Shown here: in pieces, positions 1 to 10,674 of the stretch
Numbering within the stretch: position 1 is the stretch's first letter
Layout: each line of letters begins with the position of its first letter
Origin: Pleurotus djamor
Taxonomy: Eukaryota > Basidiomycota > Agaricomycetes > Agaricales > Pleurotaceae
Direction: 5' to 3'
NCBI GenBank assembly: GCA_029747585.1
Contig: JAPEVF010000547.1
Span: forward strand, 1-30,782
DNA: 30,782 bases
Program-made: the position numbers and the translations under genes
Notes under the pieces: model-generated
Databases searched by the model: none
Told to the model about the DNA's origin: nothing
Seen by the model: only the letters and a program-made list of their open reading frames with translations

Positions 1-39
1 TTGACTTCAGTTTGTGGAGTTTGAAACGGCCGAGCTCAC

Positions 40-695
40 CGAAGCTGGATACCATCGTCTTGAAGTAAGGCGAAGGTTGCTATCGGGATTCTCGATGATA
101 TCGCAGTTTTCGTCATCACAGGGTGTGAATAGTCGCACACTCTGGAGTCCGCTGATACCTGGGGGTGGTGTGTAAGTTCCCAGGTGTGTGAAGGGAAGAA
201 GTGATGGGGCTGACTATATGGGTCGCCGACATCAACTTCTACTGGGTTTCCCGCAGAATGAACGAATGTGCCATTGCTGAGGAAACTCCCCGAGGCACAA
301 AAGGTGTTGCTCAAAGGGTTCAAAGGCCGAATCGATTTTGTAACGAGGTCCACTTCCGATGCCCAAGCGTTATGCCCATTGACCATCAGTGGGTTGTGTT
401 CCCTAGAAGACGATCAGCTAGTAGCTTACACGACAGAAAAGCCTTACATCTTGTCGAAAACGATGGCTTTAGTGTCGGATACAACGGTGAGTTGCATCGC
501 ACTAACACCCGTTACACTATGGATAACCTTGTCGGTAAGCGTGAGGGAGACAGTTACATTTGATGGTACGTGCCCTTCTTGGACTAGCTGCCAGAGGCCA
601 TTCACAAATTTCTGAGACAACGAGGCAGTGGGCTCGCAAAGAACAAGCGAAGGAAGAATAGACCAGAGCGGTAGTAGAGTGGCGGGTCCATACAT
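40..695 (-). CDS. Glyoxal oxidase-like copper radical oxidase, 5' part (runs off the left edge)
   Basis: Extracellular copper-radical oxidases of this family oxidise aldehydes such as glyoxal or methylglyoxal and make H2O2 for ligninolytic peroxidases. Visible exons, in gene order, are about 695-574, 516-448, 402-215 and 158-40; the rest lies left of base 1. The start at 695 (MYGPATLLPLW...) gives a hydrophobic signal peptide; an ATG at 746 would add 17 residues in front of it. Segments WQLVQEG, TGVSAMQL, EHNPLMV, NTFCASGSFLSNGTFVH and RRWYPAS match the complete paralogue at 16198-18667 nearly residue for residue. The cysteine of TFCASG and the tyrosine of RWYP are the expected Cys-Tyr cofactor pair. 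Intron 1 lacks a usable GT donor (see findings). The C-terminal half with the other ligands cannot be judged here. Confidence 0.88.
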
Positions 696-1640
696 TTTCA
701 AACTTCGGATTGGCTTCAAGCTGCTGAAGTACAAACTTGAACGCAAAAGTGCCTCGTCCTTTAAAGGCTGCCAAGGTTATGTTATGGGACGCGGTGTGGG
801 AGAGAATTCGGGCTGACGTCCTGACGGTCGAGTCATGGGTTGCAGAAATCGTTGAAAAGCCCACGGCATGCAATATCAAGGAGCTATGTAGGCCAATGGG
901 CAGCGGAGGATTGGGCAATTTAAAGTTCTACTCTCCACGGGAAGATTGGAACGTTTGACCCTTTGAATGGCAGTATGATGGTTACTTACGAGTCATTGAG
1001 GGAAGCCGCACGGCTTAATGCCTGACTTTTTCTGAAGGAAGTATGCGGCATATGGATGAGGACTGAAGAAGCTCATGCTTGGGTAAAAAGACGAGGAGGA
1101 GTACCAACGTCCGTGATGACATCAACGGAAACGTGCAAGCGCTCTGACTAGGGTGAAAGCTTTTCCCCGGAAGAGGAGACGGTGGATAAGGATGAGCGGG
1201 TAGTTCAGCACACCGCGATAGTCATATTGATAGTCAAGCTTCAAGACTCAAGAACGAGTGTAGTTGGATCGATGTGGGTATCTATATTTAGAAGCTGGGA
1301 TCGCGTGATATAGGGGTAGGAGTGCCCATATGTGAAGCTTGTTGAAGCTTGAAGCTTGAAGCTTGAAGTTTCATCCGCTACGTTCTGCCATCCTCTCCAC
1401 ACTACTTACTCTATGGCTAGGCCGGTTCTGGATACACATTGCGCATTTGAGCTTCTTGCTGCCCAACGTGTGAAGGATAACGTCTCCTCGGCCTGTCAGA
1501 GCCAGACACACCGCAGTCATTGATCATTATCTGGATTCCACCTCAGGCCGTTGCGATTTGGTGGTGATATGGGGTAGTATATGAATACCCAATTATCCGT
1601 ACGACGGAGACTCGACAAATGAAGACGCTGCTTCAAGAGT
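696..1640. other. Intergenic region without a recognisable gene
   Basis: This stretch lies between the two divergent genes at 695 (-) and 2095 (+). Short open frames occur, for example 737-958 (+), but none resembles a known protein or joins a neighbour through plausible splice sites. The only clear structure is the GAAGCTT repeat tract at 1333-1369. It presumably holds the promoter of the glyoxal-oxidase-like gene; I see no convincing TATA box for it. Confidence 0.6.
1333..1369. repeat. Short tandem repeat of GAAGCTT
   Basis: Four full GAAGCTT units, the first separated from the second by GTT and the last three directly adjacent, are followed by a partial GAAG. Each AAGCTT core is palindromic. 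A related AAGCTTCAAG lies about 100 bp upstream near 1236. No function is evident; it may be simple slippage. Confidence 0.8.
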
Positions 1641-1706
1641 GGCTATGTCCGAGGTCTTGATTTTCCTACTTTCATCTTTTCCACGCGCTCTTCCGGCCTG
1701 GACAGA

Positions 1707-1735
1707 GTACCACGCTGTACCACGCTGTACCACGC
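1707..1735. repeat. Triplicated GTACCACGC[T/C] motif
   Basis: Three consecutive 10-bp units beginning GTACCACGC are seen, the last ending in C instead of T. The equivalent region of the second ZIP copy (near 8052) has only one unit, so the unit expanded in copy 1 after the duplication, or contracted in copy 2. Confidence 0.8.
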
Positions 1736-1973
1736 CAGTAATATCGTGAATGTATATGTCTGGTCTTTGCTCTCAATGGTGTCACACGACTAGTACAAAC
1801 GAATCATGGATTCGAGCGTGGATGGAAGAGATCCTTCCCGAGGCGACGATATGGCCTGTGAGTTGGTGGACCGTACTGGACAGAGAGCCACATTCAACGT
1901 TCTAAGGGCTACGTGACTCTGGGATACGTCGTCTTCATTACAGTAGGATCTATTTCTGTACAGTACCCTCCCA

Positions 1974-2025
1974 GTATGTGACCCATCACCTTCTGCTTTT
2001 TGAATAGCTAACTCTAACTTCACAG
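1974..2025 (+). other. Probable 5' UTR intron of ZIP copy 1
   Basis: A GTATGT donor at 1974 follows CCCTCCCA. A CTAACTTCACAG branch/acceptor ends at 2025, about 70 bp before the ATG. The same arrangement with almost identical ends occurs before copy 2 (8317-8361), while the interior differs. Retention of splice signals in two diverged copies supports a real leader intron. Confidence 0.65.
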
Positions 2026-2094
2026 GCCTTTTCGTTCTCACCTCCCTCTTCACCCCCTCCAAAGTCTTTGTGAAGCTTGCAGACGGCGGAAGCG

Positions 2095-3504
2095 ATGTCC
2101 GACTATACAGGTGTTGATGTCACCAACTGTGGCTTAGGCGGCGGCTCGGATACCCACTTCGAACTTCGAGTAGGGTCCATCTTCATCATCTGGTTCGGAG
2201 GCACTGCGGGGGCTTTGTTCCCCGTCTTGGCCAGGCGGACGAGGTGGCTTCGTGTGCCCAAGAGTGTGTTTGAGTAAGGCCCCAATCCCTCAAATTGAGT
2301 CAAAGGTCGAACATTTACCGGATCCTTGACAGATTTGCCAAATACTTTGGCTCAGGCGTCATTGTACGAGTTGCCCCTCCGCAACAAAGAGTATGAAATT
2401 GAGTCTCTAACAGATCGCTACCGCTTTCATCCACCTTCTCGACCCCGCAGTAGATGCACTGGGTTCTGATTGCTTAGCTGATGCCTGGGGTGATTATGTG
2501 AGTGGTGTTGTTTCTTTTCATGACTGCGATTCTCACCACTGTGATTCATTAGCCATACGCACTTGCGCTTTGCCTCCTGGGTATATTCGTTATCTTTGTT
2601 GCGGAGTTGATCGCATTCCGTTGGGGGACAGCGAAGCTTGCACAGCTGGGAATAACGCACGGTTTGTTGACCATATCATTGAGAGTATCTGGGGTTCACG
2701 ATCGCCAGATCCGCATGGGCATAATGCTGGGTCCTATGTCGCTCATGGGCCTGAAAGGGGAGTTTTAGAGACGAAGAAGGCTGAGACCCACGTCGACGTC
2801 GAATCTGGAAGTTCATTTGCGACATTCACTCACGATGCTATGGTTCAGATCATCGGCGTAGCTATCTTAGAATTCGGGATTGTATTATACAGGGAAGATC
2901 CCGTCTCATCCTCAAACTAATGGTAACCTGATGGTAATGCTTGTTAAACAGTGTTCTGGTTGGACTGACGCTCGCCGTTGACGAAAACTTTATCGTCCTC
3001 TTCATTGTCCTCATCTTCCATCGTGCGTCTCTTTCCATCAGAAGTAGCAAATTTTCTGACCACTCTGGCTACAGAAACCTTTGAAGGCCTTGGTGTGGGT
3101 TCACGACTTGCGTTCATGGACCTACCTGCAAAATATAGTTATGTCCCTGCGTTCGCCGCCGTACTCTACGGAGTCACAATGCCAATTGGGATCGCCGCTG
3201 GACTGGGTGTTAAGACAACCTACAATCCTGAAAGTACAACGGCCTCTATTGTCAGCGGAACGATGGACTCCTTGAGCGCTGGTATCCTCATCTATACTGG
3301 CGTCGTTGAGGTAAGTTACCTCTCGGGCTCGTCATCCAGGAATTCCGCAAATTCATTAACCTCCTATGCCGTTCTTAGCTTCTAGCCCATGAGTTTTTGT
3401 TCGACAAGGAGATGATGCAAACCTCAAATCGCAAGTTAGCGTATGCCCTAGGTTCCATGTTATTAGGGTGTGGAATCATGGCTGTTCTTGGCCGCTGGGC
3501 TTGA
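2095..3504 (+). pseudogene. ZIP-family zinc/iron transporter, copy 1, probably inactivated
   Basis: ZIP proteins import Zn2+ or Fe2+ through eight membrane helices. Exons by comparison with copy 2: 2095-2273, 2333-2363, 2414-2497, 2553-2661, 2709-2892, 2952-3022, 3075-3310, 3380-3504. Family signatures are present: FAKYFGSGVIIATAFIHLL (helix II), ELIAFRWGTAK, a histidine-containing loop (DPHGHN...), HQTFEGLGVGSRL (helix V) and a C-terminal LGRWA. Two lesions stand out. The donor after exon 5 reads AG|GGAAGA where copy 2 has AG|GTAACT, so read-through meets TAA at 2918-2920 and would leave a protein of about 204 residues without helices IV-VIII. The metal-binding histidine of the helix IV HSxxxG motif is tyrosine (TAC for CAC). 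The last exon also counts one base shorter than in copy 2, near 3420, which needs checking. The rest of the coding sequence is well preserved, so inactivation looks recent. Confidence 0.8.
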
Positions 3505-3930
3505 TAGATTTTTTAGGGTTCCCCTCCTAACACTTGCTCTGTGCACAAGTTTGGCACAAGTATGCAATTTTCTGAATCGTACAAACTCAAGCATCTAAGC
3601 TACGCCTCATATTCCAAGAACTTGATAAGTCATGATCTACCTTAGAAGTTGCTGGAGGGCTTGATCCTATGAGCATCCAACCCGCTATAGGTCACCAAGT
3701 TCCCCACTACTTCATGTTCACGATCGCTTCGACTTCTTTGACTTGGTCGGAATTTCCACAGGGATGAGTGATTCGGCAATGGTATGTGCACGCGTGTCTC
3801 GATCATCGAACACAACTATTTCCCCAAGATGTGCAGCATAGAGGAGGCGATTTAGCTTGTCACCGTTTGAAACCAGGTAGAATATCTCTGTTTTCCCCGT
3901 CGTCTAGAAATTGAATTAATCAACAAATTT
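3505..3930. other. Intergenic region between convergent genes
   Basis: The region lies between the 3' ends of ZIP copy 1 (+) and the minus-strand gene ending at 3931. I see no coding potential or structured element; it should contain both 3' UTRs. Confidence 0.6.
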
Positions 3931-4686
3931 CTAGATGAGCCAAATTTGAACGGGGACGAACGGGGACAAGGGTTTCATTTTCTCAAATACGACCCCGCGT
4001 GACCACGGCCCGTAGGATCCTCGATTTTCATGCCATCGGCGGACTTGAACGTGGTCGCCAACTCGAAACTTCGGGACCTTGGCATCAGGTTGAACCAGAT
4101 GCACGTTGCACTGAGGGCCAGGAAGAGCAGCAGCGACCTTCGTGTTCACAGGAGAGGGGACCCCTTTCTTTGCTTTCCTGGAAGTATCGGCATCAACTCC
4201 GCGGGGCAGATTTGGTATCGGTGTCATCGCGGTAGAAGATTCGGAAGACTTNCTAGGTAGAACGGGTTGGCCTTTAAAGGAGTTATACGGCCAGACTGTG
4301 TCATGAGAAGAAGGGAATACGGGGGCTAATTCTCCCTCGTCGGTGATCATTTCTCTTGGGTGATATGAGGCCGATGGGTTGCCAGAAGAGTGTTTTTCAC
4401 GAAGCCCAGAAGATCCGAAGCTATGTAATTGTAGTCCAGAGATAGGGAGAGGCGATATGCTCCGAGAATCCTGTTCTGGATAGTATATCGACGTCGGTGG
4501 AAGATTTGGAAGAGCAGGCGAAGTGTCAGCGTATAAATGATACTCTGGTAGGTCATGGATGATTAGCCCTGGGGTGATCCTGAACTCGTCCTTTGTAGGT
4601 ACTCGGAAGGGGTAAGGCCTTGGTGCCGGAGTTTGGCGTGACGAAGCGTAACTGCCAGTCGAGGTCGAGGTCATCGGATTAGCCAT
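3931..4686 (-). CDS. Hypothetical low-complexity protein with a conserved-looking C-terminal segment
   Basis: This is a single open frame of about 251 codons. I do not recognise the family. An upstream in-frame ATG at 4800 exists, but a TATA box at 4737-4747 lies between them, so the ATG at 4686 (MANPMTSTS...) is the likely start. Most of the protein is rich in Ser, Pro and Thr and looks disordered. Only the last 45 or so residues (VPKFRVGDHVQVRRWHENRG, then ...PWSRGVVFEKMK) look folded; 'FRVGDHV' resembles the first strand of small SH3-like or KOW/agenet-like barrels, but this is only an analogy. There is no signal peptide or membrane segment from the chosen start. One N at 4252 leaves one residue undefined. 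The gene is convergent with ZIP copy 1 and divergent from the GH47 gene. Confidence 0.6.
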   Translation of the reverse strand: MANPMTSTSTGSYASSRQTPAPRPYPFRVPTKDEFRITPGLIIHDLPEYHLYADTSPALPNLPPTSIYYPEQDSRSISPLPISGLQLHSFGSSGLREKHSSGNPSASYHPREMITDEGELAPVFPSSHDTVWPYNSFKGQPVLPXKSSESSTAMTPIPNLPRGVDADTSRKAKKGVPSPVNTKVAAALPGPQCNVHLVQPDAKVPKFRVGDHVQVRRWHENRGSYGPWSRGVVFEKMKPLSPFVPVQIWLI

Positions 4687-4736
4687 TAATCTGGGAAAGG
4701 TGAAGGAGGAAAGAGAATATGAAGAAATGGCAAGCC

Positions 4737-4747
4737 TTATATAAAGG
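4737..4747 (-). promoter_or_regulatory. TATA box of the minus-strand gene at 3931-4686
   Basis: On the minus strand this reads TTTATATAAGG, about 50 bp before the ATG at 4686. It would lie inside the reading frame if the upstream ATG at 4800 were used, which argues for the downstream start. Confidence 0.55.
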
Positions 4748-5239
4748 CTGGGCCCTGTGGCACAGGTGGCTACAACCATAGACTCTTTGCCTGGCCACAT
4801 ATGACAATCGTCGGCAGGAGGACAAAGAGTGACAATGATGTGCCCAATGGAGCGGACAGAATATCGATTTGACTCTGGATTGAGAGCTACCTCTATGACG
4901 AGATGATATCAGTGACTCAGTCGGTCTTCTGAAGATTGAAACTTTCCGTCAGCTGGTACCTCGCCTGCCGTCCAAGCGAATAGCCCCTGTCTGGACTCTG
5001 ACACAATGAGAGCAAAGTTCCAGTTGGAGCTGAACTTATTACTTGTCCTCTCCCTACCATCTACAATTGACCTGGCATCCATTTCGTCAGTGTCATCAAT
5101 GTTGGGCGTGTACGGCCAGAGGATGGTAGACTATCGTGAGTTTTTTCAAAATGTTTCGGACTAAAGACGCCGAAGTCTATTGGACGTCTGGTACTAATGG
5201 AGGAACCATTTGGTCTTCATTCTCCGTTTCTCATCCCTA
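4748..5239. other. Intergenic divergent promoter region
   Basis: The region separates the minus-strand hypothetical gene from the GH47 gene. No open frame or RNA gene is convincing. It should carry the GH47 promoter, but I see no clear TATA box near 5200. Confidence 0.5.
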
Positions 5240-7494
<2,255 letters not shown>

Positions 7495-8457
7495 ACGCAG
7501 ACGACTCGCGCATCTAATATTCATCACTCGTTCAGATGCAATCAAATCCTGATGAACATCTCCTTGTGTGGAAGACAACTCTCAGTGGGCGGTGATGCGG
7601 TAACTGAGTACCCTGTCAGTTGGTGCTGCGAGTTACCGTAGATTCAACCCCCCTGAACTTAACTGTCGGTAAGTTCTTGACTCATGTTTGGCCTCATGTC
7701 TTCGACAATGGACGTGTTACTCACGGCGTGCTTCTCAATCAGGCGAACAAGGAACTCGGGAAGTAAGGTTCTTGGCTTGAGCTCGGCCCTGAGAAATGCC
7801 GCCGCCAAGGCATCGGACTGGAGATACTACGATCTTATGGCGACGACCGAGCGATGCTGATGGCTTTTCAACTCTAGCACAACCCAGATCTTGGTCCTCC
7901 TACAGCTCCACAGACCCTTTCAATGGAGCCTCCGAGTATGCTGGATCCATAGCGCCTTCGAGCGCGTGTGGCTATGTCCGAGGTATTCTTGTTTCTCCGT
8001 TTGACATGTGTACGGCTGTCTGTTTTCCATGCGCTCTCCCGACGTCGGCAGGGTACCACGCCAGTTGTGAGCGCGAATGGCCGACTCTGGTAGTCACTGT
8101 TGAACATGTCGCACGACTAGGCCAAAGGAAGCGTGATATTCGGGCAGGATTCGAGCCCAAAGACCCTTTCCGAGGCCATTCTACAATCTCGAGATCGGAC
8201 GACAATGAGCCACATCCAGGCTCAGGCTGACTGTAAGGGTACTCGAATGCCGAGACAGTTGTGGATGGGATCACATTTGTTGCAATTGAGATCTATTTCA
8301 AGACAGTACCCTCCCAGTATGTTACCCACCACTCGCCGCCTCTTAATATCTAACTTCACAGCGCTTCTCCTTTCGTCCTCGCCTCCCTCTTCGCTCCCTC
8401 CTTCTGGACAGANGAATTGTTTTTCAGGTCTTCCTGAACCTTGAAGACGCTTAGACC
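7495..8457. other. Intergenic region, right part duplicated from the ZIP upstream region
   Basis: From about 7970 the sequence is related to 1650-2094 and forms the promoter and leader of ZIP copy 2. Before that, 7600-7800 contains a short coding-like stretch (HVFDNGRVTHGVLLNQANKE) ending at TAA near 7768 that I cannot assign or join to a gene. There is one N at 8413, next to a possible intron or UTR boundary. Confidence 0.5.
8317..8361 (+). other. Probable 5' UTR intron of ZIP copy 2
   Basis: The donor GTATGT at 8317 follows CCCTCCCA and the acceptor CTAACTTCACAG ends at 8361, about 96 bp before the ATG. It corresponds to 1974-2025 in copy 1 and is 45 bp long. Confidence 0.6.
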
Positions 8458-9906
8458 ATGTCCGACTACGACTCAGGCGCTGGTGTTGACGACGCACTGA
8501 ACTGTGGCTCAGGTGGTGGTGACGATGCCCATTTTGGGCTTAGAATAGGGTCCATTTTCATCATCTGGTTCGGAGGTACTGCGGGGGCTTTATTTCCCGT
8601 CCTAGCCAGACGGTCGAGTTGGTTGCGTGTACCAAAGAGTGTCTTCGAGTAAGCCTTCAGTCCTTCGAAGAAGTGCTAGCGTCGATCATTAATTGATATA
8701 CCCCCTAATAATTACCGCCAGGTTCGCCAAGTATTTTGGCTCGGGCGTCATCGTAAGTGTTTCCCTCCTCCCGCCATCCAAGATAGACTCTGAAACTTCA
8801 AACAGATCGCTACCGCTTTTATTCACCTTCTTAGCCCCGGCCTTGATGCCTTGGGTTCTGAGTGCTTAGCTGAACACTGGGGTGATTATGTGAGCAGTGC
8901 AGTCTCTAAATAGCACTGACTCTTACTGTCAATGTCTCATAGCCATATGCCCTCGCTCTGTGCCTCCTCAGCATATTCGTTATATTTATCGTGGAGCTCA
9001 TTGCCTTCCGTTGGGGGACTGCGAAACTTGCAAAACTGGGAATAACACACGGTGCGTTCTACGTAGGCCTGTGCCAGTTCGTCGTATTGGTGTTCACGCA
9101 GATATAAATGCCAGACCCACATGGACATGGTGTTGATTCTCACGCAAGCCATGGACCTGAAGGTGAAGTTGCAGAAACAAAAAAAATTAGAGGGTCGCGA
9201 AGATGTTGAATCAGCCACCTCATCCACTGCATACTCTCACGACGCTATGGCTCAAGTTATTGGTATCGCTATTTTGGAGTTTGGTATTGTGTTACACAGG
9301 TAACTGTGCTTTTCCTGAAGCAAGGAGATGGGCTGATGATCTTGGGTATGAATAGTGTCCTGATCGGCCTCACCCTCGCCGTGGACGAGGACTTCATTGT
9401 CCTCTTCATTGTCCTCATCTTTCATCGTGGGTGCCCATCCTTTGACAAAGTTCCAATTAGCTTACGAAAGCGATCGTAGAAACGTTCGAAGGGCTTGGTG
9501 TGGGCTCACGACTCGCATTCATGGACCTCCCCAAGAAGTATAACTACATCCCTATCGTTGCTGCCCTTTTCTACGGTGTGACAACACCCGTTGGGATCGC
9601 CGCTGGACTGGGGGTGCGAACAACGTACAACCCGGATAGCACAACAGCCTCCATAGTCAGTGGCACCATGGACTCACTAAGTGCCGGTATCCTCATCTAC
9701 ACCGGTTTGGTTGAGGTCGGTCTCTTATCTCTCACTTTCACCATAGCTTTAGACCCATTAACCTTCTTTTCACACTCCAGCTTCTCGCCCACGAGTTTTT
9801 GTTCAATAAGGAGATGATGAACGCCTCGAATGGCAAGCTGGCGTATGCCCTCGGTTCGATGTTGCTAGGATGCGGAATTATGGCCCTCCTTGGCCGCTGG
9901 GCTTGA
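8458..9906 (+). CDS. ZIP-family zinc/iron transporter, copy 2 (one-base frameshift in the loop exon)
   Basis: This is a predicted plasma- or endomembrane Zn2+/Fe2+ importer. Exons: 8458-8648, 8722-8752, 8806-8889, 8943-9051, 9115-9299, 9356-9426, 9480-9715, 9781-9906. Helix II reads FGSGVIIATAFIHLL. The helix III-IV loop is histidine-rich (DPHGHGVDSHASHGPE), as expected for metal binding. Helix IV retains HSVLIG across the exon 5/6 junction (CAC AG|T) and helix V reads HQTFEGLGVGSRL, so all metal-site histidines are present, unlike copy 1. The exons sum to 1033 nt, one more than a multiple of three. The extra base is in a run of eight A at 9179-9186: with seven A the frame continues as ETKKLEGREDVES and gives 343 residues. 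An alternative acceptor after CTCACGCAAG near 9149 would also restore frame, but would remove the histidine-rich loop. Sequencing or assembly error is the simplest explanation. Confidence 0.85.
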
Positions 9907-10674
9907 TGTAGCTACTTACGTCCTGCTCTCAACATCTTTTTCTACACACATGCATCTTCTGATACTTATCTACGATCTAGCACTCACTTCTACGGATATA
10001 CTCACACTGAACAAACAGCCTTTAATACCTATCCGAGCCTTCAGGAAAAATGCTTCGTTGAGTTGGGTGCACAACGCTTCTCAGTATGCTACGACGGTTA
10101 CATCAAGGAAAGCCAAATGAATGCTGGTGTACGGCACTTACTCCCAATTAAGTAGCGCCTTCGTTGACCGGCGGATCCCGACCGATAATGGGAACACTGT
10201 CTGCGACAAGGTAGATAGAGTAAATGCTGGACCAGGCCCAAACCAGGCCAATATCGTCTAGGAGTCAACTAGGAGTGACAGGTCCGGTGATTCTCAGGTA
10301 TGAACCGTCCGCTGAGAGAGATGAACGCAATTCTACGAACCCTGGTCGATATGGATGGTGTGAGTTGCGAAGCCCAGATCAATCAAACCGACTACAGGGG
10401 AGTCGGTTTACCCCTGATGTGCTCCTTAAACCGTTTGATTGAAGTAATCCCGCTGGCTAAGTGTGTTGGTGAGGATGGGAGGTTCGATTTTTCGATTGTC
10501 ACCACGACAGTCTCACTATAGCCAATGTGCGATGGGAAGCCGCTTGTTACGGGCGAGAAGAAGACCTATACGGAGTGAGAGGAATTTCATCCTAAGGAAC
10601 AGGCGTCGACGGGTGAACGGGCTAGTCAAGCATTAGCTTTGACGCATCATATGTTCTTCTAATGAAAGATACAT
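9907..10674. other. Intergenic region between convergent genes
   Basis: The region lies downstream of ZIP copy 2 (+) and of the minus-strand gene ending at 10675. Short frames at 9890-10120 and 10224-10521 have no recognisable similarity and no convincing splice partners. The only striking element is the inverted-repeat cluster at 10381-10440. Confidence 0.5.
10381..10440. repeat. Nested inverted repeats (potential hairpin/cruciform)
   Basis: A perfect 9-bp stem, AAACCGACT (10385-10393) with AGTCGGTTT (10401-10409), encloses ACAGGGG. Around it, AATCAAAC (10381-10388) pairs with GTTTGATT (10433-10440), and CAGGGG (10395-10400) pairs with CCCCTG (10411-10416). The pairings are mutually alternative. 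Function is unknown. Confidence 0.75.

Larger units (their letters stand above)
1650..3510. repeat. Duplicated segment, copy 1 (ZIP gene plus 5' region)
   Basis: This segment corresponds to about 7970-9910. The similarity starts in non-coding DNA (GGCTATGTCCGAGGT in both copies, then GTACCACGC, CACGACTAG, GATCTATTTC and ACAGTACCCTCCCAGTATGT) and runs through all eight ZIP exons to the stop. Introns have diverged strongly while exons stay alignable, which suggests an old duplication rather than a recent assembly artefact. The GH47 gene and an unrelated minus-strand gene lie between the copies. Confidence 0.75.
7970..9910. repeat. Duplicated segment, copy 2 (ZIP gene plus 5' region)
   Basis: This is the partner of 1650-3510, in the same orientation about 6.3 kb away. 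Shared non-coding blocks lie in the same order, including the leader intron. Coding exons have matching lengths in both copies (31, 84, 109, 71 and 236 nt for exons 2, 3, 4, 6 and 7). Confidence 0.75.

Noticed and set aside
1790..2062. 90-codon minus-strand frame upstream of ZIP copy 1
   Set aside because: The equivalent region in copy 2 does not preserve the frame, and the sequence behaves as promoter and 5' UTR with an intron.
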